NCBI GenBank assembly: GCA_964428015.1 | Contig: CAYRWR010000009.1 | Location: 30,779-94,778 of the forward strand | Length of the DNA stretch: 64,000 bases | Source of the DNA: CAYRWR01 sp964428015 | GTDB lineage: Bacteria; Spirochaetota; Brevinematia; Brevinematales; CAYRWR01 | Direction: 5' to 3' | Shown: one piece after another, positions 33,044-42,380 of the stretch | Layout of the letters: the number at the start of each line of letters is the position of its first letter | Numbering within the stretch: the first letter of the stretch is position 1 | The notes under the pieces: model-generated | What the model was told of the DNA's origin: nothing | What the model saw: only the letters and a program-made list of their open reading frames with translations | The model's database searches: none | Program-made: the position numbers and the translations under genes

Positions 33044-33088
33044 TTGTTATACATTGCTAACTATATAAGAGAATATCAAGGAGCTGAA

Positions 33089-33451
33089 GTGACTCAAAGT
33101 CTGGAAGATTACCTGGAAGCTATCTATCTGATCATCCAAAAAAAGAAAGTAGCCAGAGTGAAAGATATCTCTGAACAGCTGGATGTTAAAAAACCCAGTG
33201 TAATAAACGCGGTCAAAGAACTGGAAACCCGAAACATGGTAGTCCATGAAAAATACGGTTATATAGAACTGACCAGCCTGGGACAGGCCGAAGCTGCCAA
33301 GATTTATGACAGACATGAAACACTACGAAGCTTTCTTATCAAAGTACTGGGACTACCCGAAGACGTTGCTGAAGATGATGCCTGTAAAATGGAGCATGTA
33401 CTCAGCCAGCAGACTTTCCATAAATTAAAAGATTTTATGAAAAATCATTGA
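33089..33451 (+). CDS. DtxR/MntR-family metal-dependent repressor, short form
   Basis: A 120-residue regulator. The start is a GTG with AAGGAG six bases upstream; the longer frame reads through the promoter and is rejected. It has the winged-helix domain (SLEDYLEAIYLIIQKKKVAR, DISEQLDVKKPSVINAVKEL) and the dimerisation/metal domain (YDRHETLRSFLIKVLGL, CKMEHVLSQQT). Putative metal ligands are Asp7, Glu10, the His of DRHE and C-x-x-E-H. Cys replaces the Glu of MntR, as in iron-sensing DtxR/IdeR. There is no C-terminal SH3-like domain. Targets are not evident nearby. Confidence 0.88.
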   Translation: MTQSLEDYLEAIYLIIQKKKVARVKDISEQLDVKKPSVINAVKELETRNMVVHEKYGYIELTSLGQAEAAKIYDRHETLRSFLIKVLGLPEDVAEDDACKMEHVLSQQTFHKLKDFMKNH

Positions 33452-33479
33452 AAAATATCTATTTCCTTTCAAAAACTCC

Positions 33480-33496
33480 TTTAGATAAAATCTAAA
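33480..33496. repeat. AT-rich inverted repeat between the regulator and ndk
   Basis: TTTAGAT, loop AAA, ATCTAAA, followed by CCTTTTCC. It could be a weak terminator or an operator. No clear ndk promoter was found. Confidence 0.35.
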
Positions 33497-33552
33497 CCTT
33501 TTCCCCATAAATCCGAAAATTAAAGAAGGAATCTACTTCCAGAGGGGTAAAT

Positions 33553-34005
33553 ATGGCTATCGAAAGAACCTATGCGATGATAAAACCGGATGGATATAAA
33601 GCTGGACATATAGGAGAGATCATCTCTATGATCGAGGCTAAAGGGTTCAAGATAATCCATGCCCGTTTATTTAAATTTACTGAAACTTCTGCCAATCAGT
33701 TTTATGAATCTCATAAAGGTAAAGAATATTTTGATAGATTAGTGAAATTTATCGTTTCAGATAAAGTACTGGGCATGGTGCTGGAAAGGGATAATGCCGT
33801 TAATGAATGGCGAAATGTAATGGGAGATACTGAACCTGCCAAAGCCGCTAAAGAATCTATCCGTGGAAAATATGGCAAAGGTTTACCTGACAATGCTGTA
33901 CACGGTTCAGATACTCCGCAAAGTGCTAAAAAGGAAATCACCTATATCTTTGGAGAATTTGCTTCTATTCCTTCTCCTGATAAAAACCTGGCAAAAGAGT
34001 ATTAG
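33553..34005 (+). CDS. ndk: Nucleoside diphosphate kinase
   Basis: Transfers the gamma phosphate from ATP to NDPs through a phosphohistidine. The 150-residue protein has MIKPDGYKAGHIGEIISMIE, VLERDNAVNEWRNVMGDTEP and the active-site histidine in LPDNAVHGSDTPQSAKKEI (His117). It is slightly longer than the usual 135-143 residues, with an extra tail. Its stop overlaps the convergent NUDIX gene by four bases. Confidence 0.97.
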   Translation: MAIERTYAMIKPDGYKAGHIGEIISMIEAKGFKIIHARLFKFTETSANQFYESHKGKEYFDRLVKFIVSDKVLGMVLERDNAVNEWRNVMGDTEPAKAAKESIRGKYGKGLPDNAVHGSDTPQSAKKEITYIFGEFASIPSPDKNLAKEY

Positions 34006-34478
34006 TCTACCACCGGACCTGTTTCACCATGGAGATAGCAATCAAAGACTTTTTTCTGCAGAGCTATTATATCAAGCTCCTGCAGTTTATTTTTTGGAAT
34101 CCACTCCAGTCTTAAAGATTCATGACTGCAAATCAAATGGGTATCCTCTTTCACTTTAACCCGGAATACCATACCTATGCCCCGAGCCACGTGACCATCG
34201 GGAAACTGCATGATACGGGATGGCTCAGAAAAAACTCCAAATAATGCCCAGTCTATGACCTCCAGGCCGGTTTCTTCCTTGACCTCCCGAATCAGGCACT
34301 GGACCACAGACTCATCCTGCTCCATGCCTCCCCCGATCAGCGACCATTGACCACCATCAGACCTTTGCTCTAAAAGAATAGTATCGTCTTTCTCAATAAT
34401 TGCCAATGCTCCAATCTGGTAAGGCAGGTCAGGTTGAGGAGCCAGGGGGTCCTGATAAAAAAATCGGGCTGTACTCAT
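34002..34478 (-). CDS. NUDIX hydrolase
   Basis: A 158-residue pyrophosphatase of the NUDIX superfamily. The nudix box is intact: GGGMEQDESVVQCLIREVKE continuing ETGLEV. The N-terminal strand is IGALAIIEKDDTILLEQRSD. The ATG at 34478 lies one base after the mutL stop, so translation is probably coupled; a start inside mutL (34490) is an alternative. The substrate (ADP-ribose, dNTP or other) cannot be read. Confidence 0.9.
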   Translation of the reverse strand: MSTARFFYQDPLAPQPDLPYQIGALAIIEKDDTILLEQRSDGGQWSLIGGGMEQDESVVQCLIREVKEETGLEVIDWALFGVFSEPSRIMQFPDGHVARGIGMVFRVKVKEDTHLICSHESLRLEWIPKNKLQELDIIALQKKVFDCYLHGETGPVVD

Positions 34479-34479
34479 G

Positions 34480-36270
34480 TTAAAATCCATGTCTTTTGAA
34501 CTGCCGCTCGATATCATAGCGAGGCAGGCTGAACATAACAGGCCGGCCATGCGGACAGGAAAAGGGCTCGTCACATTCCAGGAGATTCTTCAATAAGGCC
34601 CGGGCCTCATTTTCCTGGATAGAATCCCCCGCCCTGATGGATGATTTACAGGACATCTGCTTCATGGCGCTTTCTATAAAATCTGAGCTGTGGGCATCTC
34701 CGTCACGGTTTTCCTGCAGACTCTGGATAAATCCCATGACTACATCGCCCGCGTCTTCGTAGTCTATATATTCCGGGATGCTTTGTATGATAAAAGTATT
34801 GCCGCCAAAAGCTTCCAGGCTGAATCCCATGGCATCCAGGGTAGGCAGATTTTCTTCAAAATCTGTGACTATTTCGACCGGTACTTCTACCCTCACCGGC
34901 ACCAAAAGCTCCTGACTACCAAATCCCTCTCCCCGGTAGCGGGATTTAATTTTTTCATAGTTGATCCTCTCATGTGCGGCATGCTGATCTACAAACACCA
35001 GGCGCCCGGGACCTTCCAGAAGTATATAGGTATAAAATATCACTCCACGGAATTTATATTCCAGTAACTCAGACCTTTGTTCATAGCCTCCGGACTGCTG
35101 AGGAGATGGTGGTACCGGTACTGCAGATCCGGGAAATGAACCGGCTGGCTGCAGGTGTGGTGCAAATAAAGGCTCTGTAGAATGGGTATGCTCTTCCCGC
35201 CGGGCATAGTCCTGCAGAGCAGAAGCCACCCGGGATTCATAAGGAGTAAATCTCAGCACACTGTCTTCTGCTTCACTGATACCGCTATCGGCATGCAGGT
35301 GATCTATCAGTATGTGCTGTATCTCTCTGGAAAGCAGCTGTTCTTCCCGGAATCTGACTTCTTTTTTCATGGGATGTACATTGAAGTCGACTCTCTCAGG
35401 ATCAATCTCCAGATACAGAAATACAGCCGGAAAACTACCTCTGGGGATCAGGCTGCCGTAGGTGTTCTGCAAAATAAAAGACAAGGCTTTCCATTCTACT
35501 GCACGTCCATTCACAAAGAAATACTGATACATCCGGTTGGGCCGTAAAAATGCCGGTTGGGTCAGAAAACCCTGTACTGAAAAATGTTCAGAAATAAATT
35601 CCAGAGGAATGAAATAGGGGACAGCATCCGGGTAAAAATCACTGATTCTCTCCACATAGGTATTCTTACTGGAAGTATAATATTTACGTTTGCCCCCGGT
35701 TTTAAGCTCAAAACTGACACGGGGATATGCCAGGGCTTTTTTAATTATCTCTTTGTCTATGTATCGGGTCTCGGTAGATTCCTGACCCAGAAATTTCGCT
35801 CGGGCGGGAAGTTCTTTGAATAAATCCCGTACGATCACTGTGGTACCCTGATTTACGGCACAGGAACGTGGCTCATCCCGTCGGCCAAAACGCACATTGA
35901 GCTCCTGACCTCCCACGCCCTGGCCAGTACTGCTGCGCAGAGTAATATCAGCTACTTCGGCAATGGAGGATAGAGCCTCTCCCCTGAAACCCAGGGTAGA
36001 AACCCGTGCAATGTCATCAAATATTTGTATCTTGGAAGTGCAATGATCCTGGACTGACAGAGTCAGATCAGCTGCATCCATGCCCCTTCCATTATCCTGG
36101 ACTTCGATATAGGTCTTGCCGCCATTCTCCAGAATGACACGGATCATATCGGCACCTGCATCGATAGAATTATCGATAAGCTCTCTGACAACAGAGGCGG
36201 GCCGGTCTATGACCTCACCCGCCGCTATTTTTACAATGGTGTTGTAATCCAGTTCTTTTATGATGCCCAA
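34480..36270 (-). CDS. mutL: DNA mismatch repair protein MutL
   Basis: Links mismatch recognition by MutS to strand removal. The 596 residues have the GHKL ATPase (EVIDRPASVVRELIDNSIDA, QDNGRGMDAADL, STLGFRGEALSSIAEVA) and the MutL dimer domain. The C-terminal domain carries DQHAAHERINYE, the metal-binding endonuclease motif, plus SCKSSIRAGD and CPHGRP. It should therefore be a nicking MutL of the type found in bacteria lacking MutH. It overlaps lgt by 13 bases. Confidence 0.96.
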   Translation of the reverse strand: MGIIKELDYNTIVKIAAGEVIDRPASVVRELIDNSIDAGADMIRVILENGGKTYIEVQDNGRGMDAADLTLSVQDHCTSKIQIFDDIARVSTLGFRGEALSSIAEVADITLRSSTGQGVGGQELNVRFGRRDEPRSCAVNQGTTVIVRDLFKELPARAKFLGQESTETRYIDKEIIKKALAYPRVSFELKTGGKRKYYTSSKNTYVERISDFYPDAVPYFIPLEFISEHFSVQGFLTQPAFLRPNRMYQYFFVNGRAVEWKALSFILQNTYGSLIPRGSFPAVFLYLEIDPERVDFNVHPMKKEVRFREEQLLSREIQHILIDHLHADSGISEAEDSVLRFTPYESRVASALQDYARREEHTHSTEPLFAPHLQPAGSFPGSAVPVPPSPQQSGGYEQRSELLEYKFRGVIFYTYILLEGPGRLVFVDQHAAHERINYEKIKSRYRGEGFGSQELLVPVRVEVPVEIVTDFEENLPTLDAMGFSLEAFGGNTFIIQSIPEYIDYEDAGDVVMGFIQSLQENRDGDAHSSDFIESAMKQMSCKSSIRAGDSIQENEARALLKNLLECDEPFSCPHGRPVMFSLPRYDIERQFKRHGF

Positions 36271-37181
36271 ACAGGATTCCTTGTACCTTTTTTCCAGAAA
36301 TAGATCAGGCCATACAGCCCCACCAGGAACATAGGCAGACTAAGCAGCATACCCATGGTAAGCCAATTTCCCAGCAGAAATCCCTGATTGCCCACCTGGA
36401 TATCAGGCTGTCTGAAGAATTCTACTACAAAGCGGGCCAGACCGTATCCCATCACAAATAAGGAACCAAAAACTCCCTTGGGACGTTTTTTCATGACTTT
36501 GCTGCCGATGAATAACACTAAAAACAGGACTATACCCTCCAGGAACAGCTCATAAAGCTGCGAAGGGTGGCGGGGCAGGTTAAGCATAGCCCCTGTATCG
36601 GGCAGGCCCACTTTTTTGGCAACCTCTCCTCCGGTCATACCCAGGTGATTGATCATCTGAGTTGAAGACACCGGAGTGGCATTCCGGAACAGCATACCCC
36701 AGGGACGTGTAGTGACCCGGCCCCACAGCTCACCGTTTACAAAATTACCCCATCTTCCACAAGCCAGAGCGATAGGCACTGGGATAATAAAGACATCGGC
36801 TATGCCCAGAAAATCCAGTTTCTTTTTACGGACATAGAGCCATTCAAATAAAATGGTAAATAAAAATCCCCCATGAAAGCTCATTCCGCCTTCCCAGACT
36901 TTAAAGATGGCCAGAGGGTTTTGCAGGAAATAGGGCAGGTTGTAAAACAGCACATAACCCAGACGACCGCCTACCAGGACACCCAGCATCGCCAGGAAAA
37001 AGATATCCTGGAGCTGATCTTTACCCAGATTGATACGGCCTTTTTTGATCTGATAAATATGGAAGTAATAAACAAAAAGGAAACCCACTATATACATCAG
37101 ACTGTACCAGCGAATAGCCAGTGGCCCCGCGATATTCAGGATGGTGGGGTTGATGTTGGGATGGATGAGAAATGCCAGCAT
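36258..37181 (-). CDS. lgt: Prolipoprotein diacylglyceryl transferase
   Basis: Attaches diacylglycerol to the lipobox cysteine, the first lipoprotein-maturation step at the inner membrane, consistent with the many lipoproteins nearby. The 307 residues have about seven membrane segments. Motifs are LGGRLGYVLFYN-like (VGGRLGYVLFYN), GGMSFHGGFL, and the signature CGRWGNFVNGELWGRVT. AAGGAG precedes the start. A -10-like TAAAAT (37209-37214) lies upstream without a good -35. Its end overlaps mutL. Confidence 0.96.
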   Translation of the reverse strand: MLAFLIHPNINPTILNIAGPLAIRWYSLMYIVGFLFVYYFHIYQIKKGRINLGKDQLQDIFFLAMLGVLVGGRLGYVLFYNLPYFLQNPLAIFKVWEGGMSFHGGFLFTILFEWLYVRKKKLDFLGIADVFIIPVPIALACGRWGNFVNGELWGRVTTRPWGMLFRNATPVSSTQMINHLGMTGGEVAKKVGLPDTGAMLNLPRHPSQLYELFLEGIVLFLVLFIGSKVMKKRPKGVFGSLFVMGYGLARFVVEFFRQPDIQVGNQGFLLGNWLTMGMLLSLPMFLVGLYGLIYFWKKGTRNPVWAS

Positions 37182-37246
37182 GTTAGACTCCTTGTTAGTT
37201 TGAGGATAATTTTAGCAGTTTTTGACTGAAAAAGCTATTTTCCGTC

Positions 37247-37801
37247 TCAGAGACTATTTAATTCCAATGCTATGTGCTCCTGAATAGGATAGTAGGATAC
37301 CATACTGACCCGGTTGATACGTGCTGTAAAGGGTTTGAATTCCCTGTTCAGTATATCCATGGCACGGCTTTTCTGAGGAATAGACAGACCATGTCCCAGG
37401 GTACAATGAGGTACCCAGCAATTGGGCAGATACTGCAGCTGCGCTCTGCTTCTCAAATTCTCGGTGAAATGGTGCAGATAAGCATGCGCGTTCCAGAGCT
37501 CCTGGGTAAATACAGGCCCACTGAACACTACCCCTTCCTTGCCGTTAAACTGACCCAAAACCGAGAAATGCAGAGGGAAATCGTGAATTTCACGAGAAAA
37601 GCGTTTGACTACTTCGACGATCATCGGTACCATGTCTTCAGTAGGCTGTCCGGGTAGACCCCAAACCCCCAGACTGAGATGAGGGGTGTAATGAACCTCC
37701 ATGAGATCATCACCCAAATGTTCCTGAGCCAATTTCTGCCACAAATAGCGGACGTAATTTTCACTTTCCGCATCAAAATTGAGTTCGACTGAAATACCCA
37801 T
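37247..37801 (-). CDS. 2H phosphoesterase (2'-5' RNA ligase-like) protein
   Basis: A 184-residue protein with two HxS/T motifs, YTPHLSLGVWG and WVPHCTLGHG, about 100 residues apart, defining the 2H superfamily (LigT, cyclic phosphodiesterase). The ATG at 37801 is preferred over the one two codons earlier because GAGGG is eight bases upstream. The substrate, perhaps a cyclic phosphate on RNA or a nucleotide, is unknown. It has its own promoter. Confidence 0.85.
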   Translation of the reverse strand: MGISVELNFDAESENYVRYLWQKLAQEHLGDDLMEVHYTPHLSLGVWGLPGQPTEDMVPMIVEVVKRFSREIHDFPLHFSVLGQFNGKEGVVFSGPVFTQELWNAHAYLHHFTENLRSRAQLQYLPNCWVPHCTLGHGLSIPQKSRAMDILNREFKPFTARINRVSMVSYYPIQEHIALELNSL

Positions 37802-37826
37802 TTTCATTCCCTCAATTTAATTATTT

Positions 37827-37854
37827 ATTTTAGCATAGAGGAGTTATAAAGCAA
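37827..37854 (-). promoter_or_regulatory. Promoter of the 2H phosphoesterase gene
   Basis: Minus strand TTGCTT (37849-37854), 16 bases, TAAAAT (37827-37832). Confidence 0.5.
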
Positions 37855-37897
37855 GTAATGATTCTGTCTACCCTACTTCCTGTCCCACTTTGCCCGT

Positions 37898-39916
37898 TCA
37901 TTGCATTTTATACATATTGATAATAAAAGCTCCCGGTCCGAAACCCATCATGGGGACAGCTCCCTGGTAGCTCAGGTTGTTCTGCTCTAACAGTTCCGGA
38001 ATGAGAAAATAATTTTGCCGCGCGTTTTCCAGTATCCAGGTGTTTAACTGTTCAGACCTTTGTTTATTTCCCCAGTGGTAATGGGCCAGAGCTACTCTTA
38101 AATCAATGACGACCCATTCCTGTTCATCGTACCAGCTGTTGTCGTAATCTTTGGCATCATCATTGCGCAGCAGGCCCGGACTGTTTTTCATTTTGAGATA
38201 TTGATCAAAGGCCTGCAGAGTGGCTGTGGCGGTCTTTTGGTCTACCAGACCAAAATTAATGGCCTCTACCACACTCCCATCCATGTAATACTCCACTCCA
38301 CGTTTTTTCTCTTCTATACAGGATACCACTACTTTATTTTTGTCTATCATGTTTTTTAAAAAGCCCTGGTGCATTTTTTCTGCCGCAGCCAGCAGTTCTT
38401 TTTTTTCCTTTTCTATTGGTGATATTTCTGCTAATTGACGCAGGCCATGGATAGCATTAATTGTGGAATAGGTAAATGATTTCTTACCGTCGGGTTTACC
38501 CTGGGGTTCCCAGTGCCTCTCCCAAATAGAAGAATCCGGGACCAGGTATCCCTCACTGTTCATCAGGTGAATCAGGACATCGGCTATTTTCTTTCTGACG
38601 ACAGGGTAATATTTCTCCAGAAAAACTTTATCCTGGCTGGCTTTTACATATTCAGAAAATGCCCACAAAAACAGCCCGAAATTATCCCATTCAATATTGG
38701 GACCGGATGTGTTATAATCACTTTCTTCCTCTCCATTTCCCCAATAGCGGCAAACTGAAATCTTGTAGGGCATACCTACGTATTCCGGGCCGTTAAATTT
38801 TCCGTCCGGGGCATTGAGCATGAATTCCAGTCCCCAACGGGCCTCCTCCAAATGTCCGGACAGTATCAAGCTTACCAGAGAATAAGCCCCGTCTCTGACC
38901 CAGGCTATATTCCACTGACCGGGAGGCATGGAGGCCAGTATTTGACCGAAGGCACTGCCTTTTTCCTGCACCTGTCCCATACGCAAAACCGCTGTTGACT
39001 GTTGAAACAGGCGTATCTGATCCTGAGACATAGATGGGGGGAGTTTTGATAGGGACTGCCATTTTGCCCAGGAAGATATTTCCTGATTCAGCAACAGCTC
39101 AGGATCCATCCCGTTCAGCTTCTGCAAAACTGAAACATATTCAGCCTGGTCTTCGCTGTCGGATAGACCCAGCACAGCCAGCCAGGTTTGTTTTTGGCCT
39201 TTTTGCAGCTTCACCCTTTTATATTGCATGACTCCAGTCAGATTGTCTCCCTGGCTGGTGACTCTATTCTTCAATTTCTGGGGGACCTTGTTCATCCCTT
39301 CCGTTTGCTCTTTATCGGGAACATAATCCCAACGGTATAATCCGGGTATTCCGGTCAACAGGGCTTTACCGGTTTTACCGCTTTTTTTTGATTCTATCAG
39401 AATATCTCCTGTTTTCACCGCTTCTTCCTGGCGGGTTGAACCTCCACCACCCATAGCGTTATCTTCATATAGAAAAACGTCTACATCCTGAGCAGCCCCC
39501 TGGTTGCTGATTTGTAGTATGCACAATATAATCCGTTTATCTGTACTATAAGGCATAAAATAATATTCTGTAAAATCCAGATCCCCATTACTTTTGTTTA
39601 CCTGTACAATACCGGTCCCAGGTACATATCCCGCACTTTTCATCTTCAGTTTGGGGAGCCATTTATCATTAACCCCCCAAAATATCCCTTTCCGTATATA
39701 AGTTTTGGTAGTAGTCCTGGCATCGTAGGCTTTGTAGAGATGGTCATAAAAGTATAATAGCTTACTGTTGTTTTTACCAGCCTGGTAGACTCCAGCCCCT
39801 CTGCCATTAGAAAAAGGCAATGAAAAAAAACTGGTCTTGATTTGAGGAAAATCTCCCGCAAACAGGAACAATGGAATACTAATAAACCAAAAAATGAAGT
39901 ATTTACGCTTCTTCAT
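37898..39916 (-). CDS. Exported GH15-like glucoamylase/glucan hydrolase
   Basis: The ATG at 39916 is preceded by GGGAGAG and opens a signal peptide (MKKRKYFIFWFISIPLFLFA). The 672-residue product has an N-terminal beta-sandwich-like region (to about 300) and an (alpha/alpha)6-type catalytic domain. The latter shows QWNIAWVRDGAYSLVSLIL, ARWGLEFMLNAPDG, SGPNIEWDNFGLFLWAFSEY, PDSSIWERHWEP (likely acid Glu) and YDNSWYDEQEWVVIDLR. This fits GH15 enzymes cutting alpha-1,4/1,6 glucans, in the periplasm or outside. Kinase-like GH15 relatives (phosphorylase b kinase alpha) are excluded by the signal peptide. Confidence 0.75.
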   Translation of the reverse strand: MKKRKYFIFWFISIPLFLFAGDFPQIKTSFFSLPFSNGRGAGVYQAGKNNSKLLYFYDHLYKAYDARTTTKTYIRKGIFWGVNDKWLPKLKMKSAGYVPGTGIVQVNKSNGDLDFTEYYFMPYSTDKRIILCILQISNQGAAQDVDVFLYEDNAMGGGGSTRQEEAVKTGDILIESKKSGKTGKALLTGIPGLYRWDYVPDKEQTEGMNKVPQKLKNRVTSQGDNLTGVMQYKRVKLQKGQKQTWLAVLGLSDSEDQAEYVSVLQKLNGMDPELLLNQEISSWAKWQSLSKLPPSMSQDQIRLFQQSTAVLRMGQVQEKGSAFGQILASMPPGQWNIAWVRDGAYSLVSLILSGHLEEARWGLEFMLNAPDGKFNGPEYVGMPYKISVCRYWGNGEEESDYNTSGPNIEWDNFGLFLWAFSEYVKASQDKVFLEKYYPVVRKKIADVLIHLMNSEGYLVPDSSIWERHWEPQGKPDGKKSFTYSTINAIHGLRQLAEISPIEKEKKELLAAAEKMHQGFLKNMIDKNKVVVSCIEEKKRGVEYYMDGSVVEAINFGLVDQKTATATLQAFDQYLKMKNSPGLLRNDDAKDYDNSWYDEQEWVVIDLRVALAHYHWGNKQRSEQLNTWILENARQNYFLIPELLEQNNLSYQGAVPMMGFGPGAFIINMYKMQ

Positions 39917-39941
39917 TAATCTCTCCCTGAATATAATGAAC

Positions 39942-39970
39942 ATTATAGGTGGAATGAATTTGAAGAGCAA
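39942..39970 (-). promoter_or_regulatory. Promoter of the GH15-like gene
   Basis: Minus strand TTGCTC (39965-39970), 17 bases, perfect TATAAT (39942-39947), 26 bases before the ATG. Confidence 0.6.
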
Positions 39971-39992
39971 ATATTCTGAAACTGAAAAGAAA

Positions 39993-42272
39993 TTATTCTG
40001 TCATGACTGATCGGACCGCCTGAAGAAGGGAAGTATAATCAAAGGGTTTTGCCAGAAATTCACGTCGAAAAGGTTCCAGGATCAGATCTTCCGGACCCAA
40101 ATGAGTATATCCGCTGATAAAAAGGATAGGTAATCCAGGGTATAAAGTCTGTACGTGTCCCGCAAAATCGAGACCAGTCCCATCCGGCAGACGGACATCA
40201 GTTATAATCAGTTCCAGATTAGACGCATTATCCTGAAACACCTTTCTGGCTTGAGCCAGGTCTGGAACCGCAAACACAGCATATCCATGATCTTCTAGCA
40301 TTTGAGTACAAAGCAATCTGACATCTTCATCATCTTCGATAAGCAGAATTCTTCCTCTGCCAATGGGATGCTGTCCAGTACTGCTGCTAATTTTCTGGGG
40401 AAGAGGGCAGAATTCCGCCACAGGAAAATACAATTGAAATTCAGATCCCTGATCTGGAGCGGTATGCAGCAGTATACCTCCCTGGTGTCTGGTGATGATA
40501 CCATATACTGTACTCAAACCCAAACCCGACCCCTGTCCAACCTCTTTGGTAGTAAAGAAGGGGTCAAATATTCTCGATGCCAGTTGAGAATCCATGCCTA
40601 TACCTTCGTCTTTGACGGAAAGACAATAATACTTTCCACCTGTTATGGGTGGTATGGTGGGGAATTCATCATTTTCTATTATTTTTTCTGAAGATGAAAT
40701 TATAATCCGCCCCCCCTTGGGCATGGCATCCCGGGCATTTACAACCAGATTGACTAAAATGTGCTCTATCTCACTGGCACTGGCGAATAATACACTTTTA
40801 GCTGCATCCAGATCAATATGTATTCGGAATTCTTCTCCTAACAGTCGATCCAGTACTTTCTTTAAATCCGCAATAATAGTATCCGCGTAAATATGCTGCT
40901 TTTCCAGATTTTGTTTTCGGCTGAACATTAATAACCTTTTGGTCAATCCTGCAGCAGATTTCGCGGCATGCAGTATAGTCTCCAGATCATGAGCCTGATT
41001 CACAGTTTTGTTTTTAAGTATAAGTTCAGTATTGGCAATGATAACTGTAAGGAGATTATTAAAATCATGGGCGATACCTCCAGCCAGAGTCCCCACGGCT
41101 TCCAGTTTTTGTGAGTGAAGCAGTTGAATCTGTAGTTCTTCTTTTTCCAATGCCAGCTGTTTTTTGTCTGTGATATCTTTAAATTCTACCTGGATAGCAG
41201 GCCTGTCATTAAAAGTGAAAGGGATAGCATAGACTTCACAGGTAATATAGGCTCCATCCATACATCTAAACCTTTCTTCTTCTCCGGATAGTGAGAGTTC
41301 ACTATTTTCCATTATTAGTCTGACTCTTTCTATGACTTTGGGGAGGTCTTCGGGATGGACATATTCCATGACATTTTTCCCCAGCAAGTCATCCTGTGTC
41401 CTGCCTTTCAGGAGTGTGACAGCGGATTGATTGGCAAAAACCACCTTACCATCCTGGTGTACTATAATAGCATTAGGAGTATTGTCCACCAGTTTGTAGA
41501 ACTGATCCTGCATATGAAATAATTTTCGTCTTACCCGGGAAAGCTCAGAGATATCCCTGAAGAATGAATGAATTCTTTGCCCATGTTGTGAATTAATAAT
41601 AGTAGAAGATACTAATACCGTGACATGCTGGCCATCCTTTTGGATAATGGCAACTTCTTCCACTGCTCTGCCGGATAGTAATGTCTGAAAAAACCTATGA
41701 CAATCTGTTTTTATAATGAAATCTTTCAGGTTCTGTCCTACCAGTTCCTGACTGTCCCCCCCATAAATCTGGTCCATTTGAGGATTGGTAATTAATATCC
41801 TGCCATCCGTGTCCGATTGTAAAAAACCGTCATGTATACTTTGATAAAATAAAGATAGTGTTTGTTCCTTTTCAACCAGTGCCTGTTCTTTTTTTTTCAG
41901 TTCTTCAATATTTACAACTATTCCTCTGATTCCCAGATACTGTTCGCCTTGAAAATAGGCGGAAGTATAGATGATTACTGGAAATAGAGTTCCGTCTTTT
42001 CTTTGGGCAGTGTATTCATGTGGAACTACATTTCTGGACTGAATAATAGTTTTAATGTTTTTGAGTGCAGTTTCTCTATCTCCTTCCACCAATGTCTGGA
42101 GTACATTTATACCATTCTGAAATTCTTCCTGGGTATATCCAAATTCTATAAATCCCCATTTGTTGACATAGATGAGTCGCCCTGTATCATCGGTTTCATA
42201 AACAGTCTGAGGCAGGTTTTCCACTACTTCCTGAAAAAACCCCAAAGAATTTGTACCTGAAGATAAATCCAT
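39993..42272 (-). CDS. Soluble hybrid histidine kinase with three PAS domains and a receiver
   Basis: The ATG at 42272 follows AGGAG by five bases, giving 759 residues with no membrane segment. Order: PAS (about 15-125), PAS (about 140-245), PAS/PAC (about 258-372), HisKA with LAGGIAHDFNNLLTV (His402), HATPase with VNARDAMPKGG and QGSGLGLSTVYGI, and a receiver (639-759) with LLIEDDEDVR, phospho-acceptor Asp692 in TDVRLPDG and Lys742. It is a cytosolic two-component hybrid whose signal is unknown. No partner response regulator or phosphotransfer protein is adjacent. Confidence 0.93.
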   Translation of the reverse strand: MDLSSGTNSLGFFQEVVENLPQTVYETDDTGRLIYVNKWGFIEFGYTQEEFQNGINVLQTLVEGDRETALKNIKTIIQSRNVVPHEYTAQRKDGTLFPVIIYTSAYFQGEQYLGIRGIVVNIEELKKKEQALVEKEQTLSLFYQSIHDGFLQSDTDGRILITNPQMDQIYGGDSQELVGQNLKDFIIKTDCHRFFQTLLSGRAVEEVAIIQKDGQHVTVLVSSTIINSQHGQRIHSFFRDISELSRVRRKLFHMQDQFYKLVDNTPNAIIVHQDGKVVFANQSAVTLLKGRTQDDLLGKNVMEYVHPEDLPKVIERVRLIMENSELSLSGEEERFRCMDGAYITCEVYAIPFTFNDRPAIQVEFKDITDKKQLALEKEELQIQLLHSQKLEAVGTLAGGIAHDFNNLLTVIIANTELILKNKTVNQAHDLETILHAAKSAAGLTKRLLMFSRKQNLEKQHIYADTIIADLKKVLDRLLGEEFRIHIDLDAAKSVLFASASEIEHILVNLVVNARDAMPKGGRIIISSSEKIIENDEFPTIPPITGGKYYCLSVKDEGIGMDSQLASRIFDPFFTTKEVGQGSGLGLSTVYGIITRHQGGILLHTAPDQGSEFQLYFPVAEFCPLPQKISSSTGQHPIGRGRILLIEDDEDVRLLCTQMLEDHGYAVFAVPDLAQARKVFQDNASNLELIITDVRLPDGTGLDFAGHVQTLYPGLPILFISGYTHLGPEDLILEPFRREFLAKPFDYTSLLQAVRSVMTE

Positions 42273-42293
42273 TCCAACTCCTAATTGGAATTG

Positions 42294-42322
42294 AGTATAC
42301 ATTCAGCCCGGTCCTCTGTCAA
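42294..42322 (-). promoter_or_regulatory. Promoter of the hybrid histidine kinase
   Basis: Minus strand consensus TTGACA (42317-42322), exactly 17 bases, TATACT (42294-42299). The predicted leader is only about 15 bases. Confidence 0.75.
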
Positions 42323-42351
42323 CTCATAATTTATTGTAGTGAAAACAGGAT

Positions 42352-42380
42352 TTGCTTTTTCTGTCATAGCAGAATATACT
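42352..42380 (+). promoter_or_regulatory. Promoter of the lipid kinase gene
   Basis: TTGCTT (42352-42357), 17 bases, TATACT (42375-42380), 35 bases before the ATG. Its -35 lies 29 bases from the -35 of the divergent histidine kinase promoter. Confidence 0.6.

Noticed and set aside
32849..33088. Long N-terminal extension of the DtxR-family regulator
   Set aside because: It would cover the promoter and antisense lipoprotein signal sequence; the GTG at 33089 has AAGGAG and matches the family start.
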